Positions 12,404-17,672 of a stretch of 17,672 nt of DNA are shown here, one piece after another (position 1 is the stretch's first letter; every line of letters starts with the position of its first letter). The DNA is taken from positions 1 through 17,672 of the forward strand of contig CALVXT010000006.1 in the NCBI GenBank assembly GCA_944371545.1, in the 5' to 3' direction. A model generated the notes under the pieces. The model saw only the letters and a program-made list of their open reading frames with translations, searched no databases and had not been told where the DNA came from. The DNA is from an uncultured Bacilli bacterium. GTDB taxonomy: Bacteria; Bacillota_I; Bacilli_A; RF39; UBA660. The translations under genes were made by a program, and so were the position numbers.

Positions 12404-13648
12404 TTAATTATCGAAAAAATAGCCAAATAACTTACCAAGAATGGAATTTTCACCAAAGCTAATTTTCTTATTTATCGTACATAAATCTTTAATTTCTTCT
12501 TCATTAAATATAGAAAAGTCTTGATTACGATTACGAAGTTTATCTTCATAATACTTTACTAAACCAACACTAGTAGAGTAGACATTACTCCGAACTCCAA
12601 GTTCTTTAGTCACCCCAACTTTTGCATTCCGACCAAAGATTTCTTCTAGTAACAAAGAAAAATTAGTCATTTCGCTTACTCCACCTGTTATCATTATATA
12701 ATGAATTTCTTTTTTTGTTAAGTGATTTATTTCCTTTTTCACTATTTTCAATATTTCAGCTAATCTAGAAGATGCCACTTCAGTAGCCTCATATTCATTA
12801 ACAACAACTTCTTCTCCTGTTTTTGTTGTATATTTCTTTTTAATAGATGCACTAACACCGCGGTTATGTGCAGCTGCGAGAGTCATTTTAATATCTCGAG
12901 CATCTTTTAATGGAACTTTAAAAATATAAGATAAATCTTGTTCAATATTTTTAGAACCCAAATCTAATGTTTTGCAATTCGTAAGCAGTCCTTTATTAAA
13001 AATTGAAATTTCTGTTTTAGCATATCCTATATTGATAAAAACGCCAACATTATCTTTCATCATTTCCTTTTGAAACTCAAAATAATCTCCGATTGTTCCT
13101 AAGGTAAAATCAATAACCTGAACGCCTATTTGTTCCAAACATTTCACAAGTGTATAAGCATTTTTACGAGGAATTGTAGCTACTAAACATTTTACAGTCA
13201 ATTTGGAAGCTTCCATTCCAATAGGAGTTTTTACACTTTCTCCCTCATCAATAAAATAAGAAGTAGGTTTAATACTAACAATTTCTCTGTCATTGTCAAT
13301 TCGATTATATGTACAAGCCTGCATTGCTCTTACAATATCTGCATTTCGAATAACATGATCTTCATTTGTAATCGTTGTAGAACCATCAGCAAGAAAAAAT
13401 TCACTATTTTCACTTGGAACTCCTAAGAATACCTTAGAAATTTTTACTCCTAAAATATTTTCGCATTTTTGAAAAGCTTCTTCTAATTTTGAAATTAATG
13501 ATTGAGGTTCAACTACAAAACCTTTCGATATTCCCAAAGATGGTGTTTGAGATGCTGCGAGGATATGAATTCGATTTTTAAATATCTCGGCAACAACTAA
13601 CTTAATAAAATTAGAGCCAATATCAATACTTGCAATGATCTTACGCAT
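12404..13648 (-). CDS. ftsA: Cell division protein FtsA
   Basis: This 414-residue actin-like protein tethers FtsZ filaments to the membrane and recruits the divisome. Visible elements are the phosphate-1 motif IIASIDIGSNFIKLVVAE, phosphate-2 NVGVFINIGYAKTEISIF, the adenosine motif IMITGGVSEMTNFSLLLEEIFG, and a C-terminal amphipathic helix SILGKLFGYFFDN for membrane binding. ATG at 13648 is chosen because AGGTGA lies 5 bases upstream; a GTG three codons earlier falls within that site. It has its own promoter (13674-13702) and is followed by ftsZ with 12 bases between. Confidence 0.93.
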   Translation of the reverse strand: MRKIIASIDIGSNFIKLVVAEIFKNRIHILAASQTPSLGISKGFVVEPQSLISKLEEAFQKCENILGVKISKVFLGVPSENSEFFLADGSTTITNEDHVIRNADIVRAMQACTYNRIDNDREIVSIKPTSYFIDEGESVKTPIGMEASKLTVKCLVATIPRKNAYTLVKCLEQIGVQVIDFTLGTIGDYFEFQKEMMKDNVGVFINIGYAKTEISIFNKGLLTNCKTLDLGSKNIEQDLSYIFKVPLKDARDIKMTLAAAHNRGVSASIKKKYTTKTGEEVVVNEYEATEVASSRLAEILKIVKKEINHLTKKEIHYIMITGGVSEMTNFSLLLEEIFGRNAKVGVTKELGVRSNVYSTSVGLVKYYEDKLRNRNQDFSIFNEEEIKDLCTINKKISFGENSILGKLFGYFFDN

Positions 13649-13673
13649 TCCCGTCACCTATCTTCTGAATACA

Positions 13674-13702
13674 ATTATATCGAAAACAAAAGAAAAAAAC
13701 AA
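13674..13702 (-). promoter_or_regulatory. Promoter of ftsAZ
   Basis: TTGTTT (13702-13697), 17 bp, TATAAT (13679-13674). The -35 overlaps the 3' stem of the terminator that ends the surface-protein gene. Confidence 0.5.
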
Positions 13703-13744
13703 GAATTCACTGCAAAAAATGCAATATTTTGTTGTTCTTGTTTT
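13693..13744 (-). terminator. Terminator of the 933-aa surface-protein gene
   Basis: A 10-bp perfect stem, AAAACAAGAA with TTCTTGTTTT (13744-13735 with 13705-13696), carries an inner TGCA-TGCA hairpin and is followed by further T's on the minus strand. Confidence 0.65.
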
Positions 13745-13788
13745 AAAATTTTTCTTAGATAATATTACTATTTCTTAATTTGGCGATA

Positions 13789-16590
13789 CTAACGTAAATC
13801 TAAAATATTTCCAGAATTACCTGAAAAAGTGCATCCAAGATAATCAAAGTTTGAAGCTGTAGAAGCTAAATATATTGCATACGGATGATTATTAGTAAAT
13901 GATACATTTGTTGCATTTAATTTTCCTCCATTATAAACATATATTCCGCCACCACCAGTACCGGTACAGTTTGTAATTGTAGAATTGTAAATTGTCAAAT
14001 GAGCTGAAGGATTGCTAATAACAATTCCGCCACCTGGATTCCCCGGAGAATATCCGTTTTGGATAATAACATTTTCCATAACAACTTGACCAAAAACCTC
14101 AATTAGAGCATTAGGCATTGTATATCCTTGTCCGTCAAAAACCAAATTACGAAAAGTAATATTTCCTCCTCCACCAAATAATCTTGTCCCTTCATTTCCA
14201 TTTTGATTCATATTAGCATCCCTGTAAATTGTATAACGACTGCTTCCATTGCTTTGAAGCGTTAAGGCTTTAGAAATATTTACGGTTTCAGACAAAGTAA
14301 TGTTACTCATTAAATTTATTGTTCCACCACTTGCTACTTTATTATACGCTGTTTGAATAGTAGCATATGGTCTTGATGATGATCCATTTCCTGTACTATC
14401 ATTGCCATTTGAAGACACATATACATTAGTATAAGCTACTGTTGCTGTTGTACTTACTGTACTACTTACTCTTCCTGACCTATCTACACTTTTTACATAT
14501 AGTGTATAATTTCCATCTGCTAATCCTGTAAAATTGTATGTTCCACTTGTACTTGTGTACCACGTCGAATTGTCTCTACTATATTGATAACTAGCTATTC
14601 CACTATGTGCATCTGACCCTGTTGCTCGTACTGTGATGGTATTATTACTTACACTTGCACTTATCGTGGCTGTTGGATCTGTTGTATCTACACTGTATGA
14701 ACTTGAGCAAATTACTCCTGATGTGTTCCCTGCTTTATCTATTACTTCTGTACATACTTTTTGAGGACTTGCATTACTTCCTAGTGTTACTGTAAAAGTA
14801 TTATTACTTATACTTGCATTTGTTCCTGGCGTACATGTACTTTCTGTTGTTGTACAGTATCTTACTGTGTTTATTTCGCCATATGAATCTTTAATTGTTG
14901 ATTGTAAACTTAAGCTTTGATACCATCCGTTATTTCCATATACATTATTCCCTATATTCCATGTTGCGCTTGGTATTGTATTATCTATCTTCATTGTTGT
15001 ACTTTTTATATTACTTATATTACCTACTTCATCTGTTACTCGTATATAAAGCATATCATTTCGTTCATTATTTCTTGTTAACCCATTCCATTCTTCTTTG
15101 CTTAACTCATTCCAACTATTATTATTTGTACTATATTCTACTTTAGCTATTCCACTTTCTTCTTCAGTTATTTCCCAACTTAATGTAATACTTTTTGCCC
15201 ATGCTCCATTACTACTATTTTGTATATCAGATAAAATTGGTGCTATATTATCCACTTTATCTATTACAATACTTTTCGTTGTAATATGTTCATAGGCATC
15301 TTTTACTGAAATATAATAAGTTCCATTTTCTGTAATTTCTTTTGCTGTTTCATAACTTAATGTGTTTTCTACTACTTCCCAGTTATATGTACCTTCACTT
15401 GTACTTATACTTATTCCACTTATTCCTATTACATCATCTGTCGCTTGAATAGTAATGGTATCACTTTTTCCCCAATCTGTTAATGTGTTACTAATCGTTA
15501 GCTCTGGTGCTTTAGTATCTATTGTACTTGCTGAATAGATTTGATAGGTAACATTTCCAGCTTCATCTTTGGTCCATATATAATAATTCTTATTTTCCAC
15601 TACTGTATATGTAACTTCTCCTGTATATTCTTTCCACTCTGTTGGTTCTTCTTTACTTTCTGTTATTGCATAACTTAAATTTGTACTTTTTTCATCTGTT
15701 ATTGCAATACTTAATTCTATACTTTCTTGATTATCTGTTTCTTCTATTTTTATCTCTGGTACTGTTTTATCTAATTTTGTTGTTTCAAATTCAATGCTCT
15801 CTATGTTTCCTACTTCATCTCTTACATAAATACTGTATTTTCCTTCTTCTGTAAACTCTTCTGTTATAACTATATTTTTACTTGGTTCATCAATTCTTGT
15901 CCAATGACTATTATCTAAACTATATTCTATTAGATTATAATTTGTACTTGTTCCTGTTATTTCAAAGATTTCACTTTTATTATTTAAACTTTCTGTTAAA
16001 CTTGAAACATTTAAAAGTATTTCATTTTCTAAATTCTCTTCTGGTATATATCCTGCTTCTATACTTACTTTACTTAAAAATGTTGCATTCATTGTTTCTT
16101 CTAATGCTGGTGTACTTTCATCCATCCATAGTTTTATTGTATAAGTTGTTTCTTCTTCTGGTCCTAATGATCCACTTGTTAATTCATATGCTTTATCTGA
16201 CTCTTCGATTGTTGGTTCTTTTTCTTCTAATTCTTTTAAGTTTATTGGGCTTCCATCATTGATTGATACTTTTATATATTCTCCTGATAATCTTTTTTCT
16301 TCTACTAACATATCCTCTAGATTTACTTCATAAGTTGCATAGGTGTTACATGTATTTTTTATCGTAAATGTATATCCTGTTGTAGACAAACCTTCTTCAT
16401 CACTTATTGGATACGTTTTATCTAAAGTTATTCCTTCACTTTCATTCATCATTGTAAGTTCAAAACATTTACTTCCTAAAGTATTAAAATCTTTTTGTCT
16501 ACCTGTGAACAACCAACTTGCATAACTTACACCTAAGATACTTACTAAAACAATCAAAAGAACTAGAATTATTAATGTTTTCTTTCTCAT
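13789..16590 (-). CDS. Secreted Ig-like/beta-helix surface protein
   Basis: The 933-residue protein has a signal peptide (LIILVLLIVLVSILGVSYA, about 5-24). Residues 25-180 resemble the camelysin/TasA-like N-terminal domain common in surface proteins of this kind. Five or six bacterial Ig-like units follow (about 190-720), each starting near a DxTxPxxxxS-type boundary (274, 358, 448, 536, 635) and ending in VxDxxGN-type strands (258, 341, 520, 618). The C-terminal 722-933 starts VYVSSNGNDSTGNGSSSRPYATIQTA, the usual opening of a right-handed beta-helix, and contains Gly/Asn-rich coils (GGGIVISN, GGGIYVYNG). It lacks LPxTG, so how it stays at the surface is unclear. CAGGAGGTG precedes the ATG. 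Adhesion or glycan binding is a plausible but unproven role. Confidence 0.8.
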   Translation of the reverse strand: MRKKTLIILVLLIVLVSILGVSYASWLFTGRQKDFNTLGSKCFELTMMNESEGITLDKTYPISDEEGLSTTGYTFTIKNTCNTYATYEVNLEDMLVEEKRLSGEYIKVSINDGSPINLKELEEKEPTIEESDKAYELTSGSLGPEEETTYTIKLWMDESTPALEETMNATFLSKVSIEAGYIPEENLENEILLNVSSLTESLNNKSEIFEITGTSTNYNLIEYSLDNSHWTRIDEPSKNIVITEEFTEEGKYSIYVRDEVGNIESIEFETTKLDKTVPEIKIEETDNQESIELSIAITDEKSTNLSYAITESKEEPTEWKEYTGEVTYTVVENKNYYIWTKDEAGNVTYQIYSASTIDTKAPELTISNTLTDWGKSDTITIQATDDVIGISGISISTSEGTYNWEVVENTLSYETAKEITENGTYYISVKDAYEHITTKSIVIDKVDNIAPILSDIQNSSNGAWAKSITLSWEITEEESGIAKVEYSTNNNSWNELSKEEWNGLTRNNERNDMLYIRVTDEVGNISNIKSTTMKIDNTIPSATWNIGNNVYGNNGWYQSLSLQSTIKDSYGEINTVRYCTTTESTCTPGTNASISNNTFTVTLGSNASPQKVCTEVIDKAGNTSGVICSSSYSVDTTDPTATISASVSNNTITVRATGSDAHSGIASYQYSRDNSTWYTSTSGTYNFTGLADGNYTLYVKSVDRSGRVSSTVSTTATVAYTNVYVSSNGNDSTGNGSSSRPYATIQTAYNKVASGGTINLMSNITLSETVNISKALTLQSNGSSRYTIYRDANMNQNGNEGTRLFGGGGNITFRNLVFDGQGYTMPNALIEVFGQVVMENVIIQNGYSPGNPGGGIVISNPSAHLTIYNSTITNCTGTGGGGIYVYNGGKLNATNVSFTNNHPYAIYLASTASNFDYLGCTFSGNSGNILDLR

Positions 16591-16784
16591 GATGCACCTC
16601 CTGTTAGAGTTAAAATAATACGGAAACTCACTTTCAAACCTTTTACACTCCGATTCATTTTATTAAGTTCAATGCTCACTTTTTTGTACATACAGTTTTT
16701 CTTTTAAATATATTTTTAAAACCTAAATTATCCTTCATTTGTTTCACTTTTTTTCTTACAATTAATATTATTTTTATTTAAATT
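16591..16784. other. AT-rich gap between the two surface genes
   Basis: These 194 bases hold the CAGGAGGTG ribosome-binding site of the 933-aa gene. I see no convincing hairpin with a T-run for the gene upstream and no clear promoter, so the two surface genes may be co-transcribed. A short frame ending in ATGA at the next start is discussed under rejected items. Confidence 0.4.
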
Positions 16785-17672
16785 CTATTTTGATAATCGC
16801 TCAAAAGCATCTTCAAATGCAGCAGAGATATCTACAACTTGCATATAATGACGATCGTTATCTCCACCTTCTCCGTCATTTCTAGCGGCAACTAAACCTA
16901 TTCCAAGATTTGTAATAATAAAATTTTCAGGAGGATCATCTCCACTAGTTACTTCTGGATTAAAATTTTCTACTACAATTTTTAAAGAAATAGTAAAATC
17001 CCATTTATAAAAATTATCAAACTCATCTTCTGATTTTAAAACTTTTTTTGTGCTATAAGTAATAGAAATTTTATCAGCAATAGTTGCATAGCTATATTCA
17101 TAACGTGTGTCGTAAACATTCCATCTTCCAATTCTAGCTTTTGGATTATTAATGGTTATTGTACTACTTCCTCCATAGTCTGCAGATATACTTATATTTA
17201 CTGTATCTCTATCTGGTAATCCTATATGGTTAAAAAATGTTCGACATCTACTACTTGTATCACTTTCACGGCAAGAAACATACAATTTGTTTCTATCCCA
17301 TTGAAATCCTTTATGCTGTGTTGAAAATGCTATCCTATATACATTTGTACCACCACCCCTGTTTCCAACATTTGCAAAAGTGTATGTATAATTAATAGTT
17401 AGAGTAGTGCCTTCTATATCATATGTATACGGACCACAACTTTGAGTATTACAAGTCTTTGAATCCTTAGCAGTTTTACATATCGTTCCAGTATGGGTAT
17501 CTTTCATTTGATAAGCTCGGTATTGCAATCCTCCTCCACATTTCTTGCTACATGTTCCATAATTTGATTCTGTATATACCTTTGTTTGATCTGTGCAATC
17601 TTTATATACTGTATATTTTGCTTCCCTGTTTACTATGTTTCCTGCACTATCTTGAATACTTAAATATACTGT
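16785..17672 (-). CDS. Surface protein, C-terminal part (5' end beyond window)
   Basis: The frame is open to the right edge, so the first in-window TTG/ATG is not the true start; at least 295 residues are visible. The first residues (YLSIQDSAGNIVNREAKYTVY) are the end of an Ig-like unit. Next comes a thrombospondin type 1-like motif, GTCSKKCGGGLQYRAYQ...GTIC...KTCNTQSCGP (about 17430-17555). The rest is a beta-rich, Asn/Thr-rich domain without a membrane anchor or LPxTG. The same style and orientation as the 933-aa gene downstream suggest an array of surface proteins. Binding of a host or neighbour-cell glycan is possible, but this is inference only. Confidence 0.75.
   Translation of the reverse strand, partial: TVYLSIQDSAGNIVNREAKYTVYKDCTDQTKVYTESNYGTCSKKCGGGLQYRAYQMKDTHTGTICKTAKDSKTCNTQSCGPYTYDIEGTTLTINYTYTFANVGNRGGGTNVYRIAFSTQHKGFQWDRNKLYVSCRESDTSSRCRTFFNHIGLPDRDTVNISISADYGGSSTITINNPKARIGRWNVYDTRYEYSYATIADKISITYSTKKVLKSEDEFDNFYKWDFTISLKIVVENFNPEVTSGDDPPENFIITNLGIGLVAARNDGEGGDNDRHYMQVVDISAAFEDAFERLSK
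17433..17555 (-). other. Thrombospondin type 1-like motif within the partial surface protein
   Basis: The CSxxCGGGxQxR core is followed by GTIC, KTCN and QSCGP at TSP1-like spacing, giving five of the six expected cysteines. The third cysteine (after the R) is missing, and the tryptophan before CS is Tyr. An extra Cys (YKDC) lies about 15 residues upstream and could compensate. Confidence 0.5.

Noticed and set aside
14895..16262. Several plus-strand open frames opposite the 933-aa gene
   Set aside because: They are Leu/Tyr/Phe-rich mirror frames of the Ser/Thr/Asn-rich surface gene, without ribosome-binding sites; they are shadows.
16587..16658. 23-codon minus-strand frame ending in ATGA overlap with the 933-aa gene start
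   Set aside because: It has no ribosome-binding site of its own, and its last codons are simply the ribosome-binding site and start region of the next gene. Coupling cannot be excluded, but the support is too weak.

Overview
The window looks like a chromosomal segment of an uncultured, low-GC, sporulating Gram-positive bacterium, probably an anaerobic gut-type Bacilli/Erysipelotrichia-like lineage. The pointers are strong AT richness, Gram-positive dnaB/dnaI primosome genes, an ftsA-ftsZ...spoIIGA-sigE cluster, superoxide reductase instead of superoxide dismutase, acetate fermentation genes, and large Ig-like/beta-helix surface proteins. TGA is a normal stop codon (for example in spoIIGA), so this is not a code-4 mollicute. 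Almost every protein gene lies on the minus strand; the exceptions are two tiny toxin-like ORFs at the left edge and one DUF1540-like gene.

Layout, left to right. (1) 1-720: two tandem copies (451 bp apart) of a unit with a 22-codon membrane-peptide ORF, a hairpin, and a strong opposing promoter with an extended -10. I read these as convergent type I toxin-antitoxin loci. (2) 722-4269: a minus-strand operon ackA-nrnA-pta-dfx (acetate kinase, DHH nanoRNase/pAp phosphatase, phosphotransacetylase, desulfoferrodoxin). (3) 4358-4803: two very small divergent genes, a 48-aa unknown protein and a 50-aa six-cysteine DUF1540-like protein. Their shared intergenic region is nearly palindromic and matches a SigG/SigF-type promoter on both strands. 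(4) 4802-7739: operon dnaB-dnaI-ttcA-like. (5) 7793-8173: a second, unrelated type I toxin-antitoxin-like locus (30-aa membrane peptide and opposing small RNA), flanked by a 41-bp direct repeat of the 3' end of the neighbouring thioredoxin-like gene. (6) 8136-13648: thioredoxin-like lipoprotein/membrane gene, sigE, spoIIGA, an unknown two-TM coiled-coil protein, ftsZ, ftsA. (7) 13789-17672: two surface proteins, one of 933 aa with Ig-like repeats and a C-terminal beta-helix, and the 3' part of another with a thrombospondin type 1-like motif.

How it fits together. ackA and pta convert acetyl-CoA to acetate and ATP, and dfx protects an anaerobe from superoxide. dnaB/dnaI load the replicative helicase. 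ftsA/ftsZ build the division ring, and spoIIGA/sigE start mother-cell gene expression after the asymmetric septum forms; a candidate Spo0A box lies just upstream of spoIIGA. The least expected content is the pair of unrelated, identically organised candidate type I toxin-antitoxin systems, none of whose peptide ORFs is long enough for a standard ORF cut-off. All functional statements rest on reading motifs and base pairing by eye; no searches were run.
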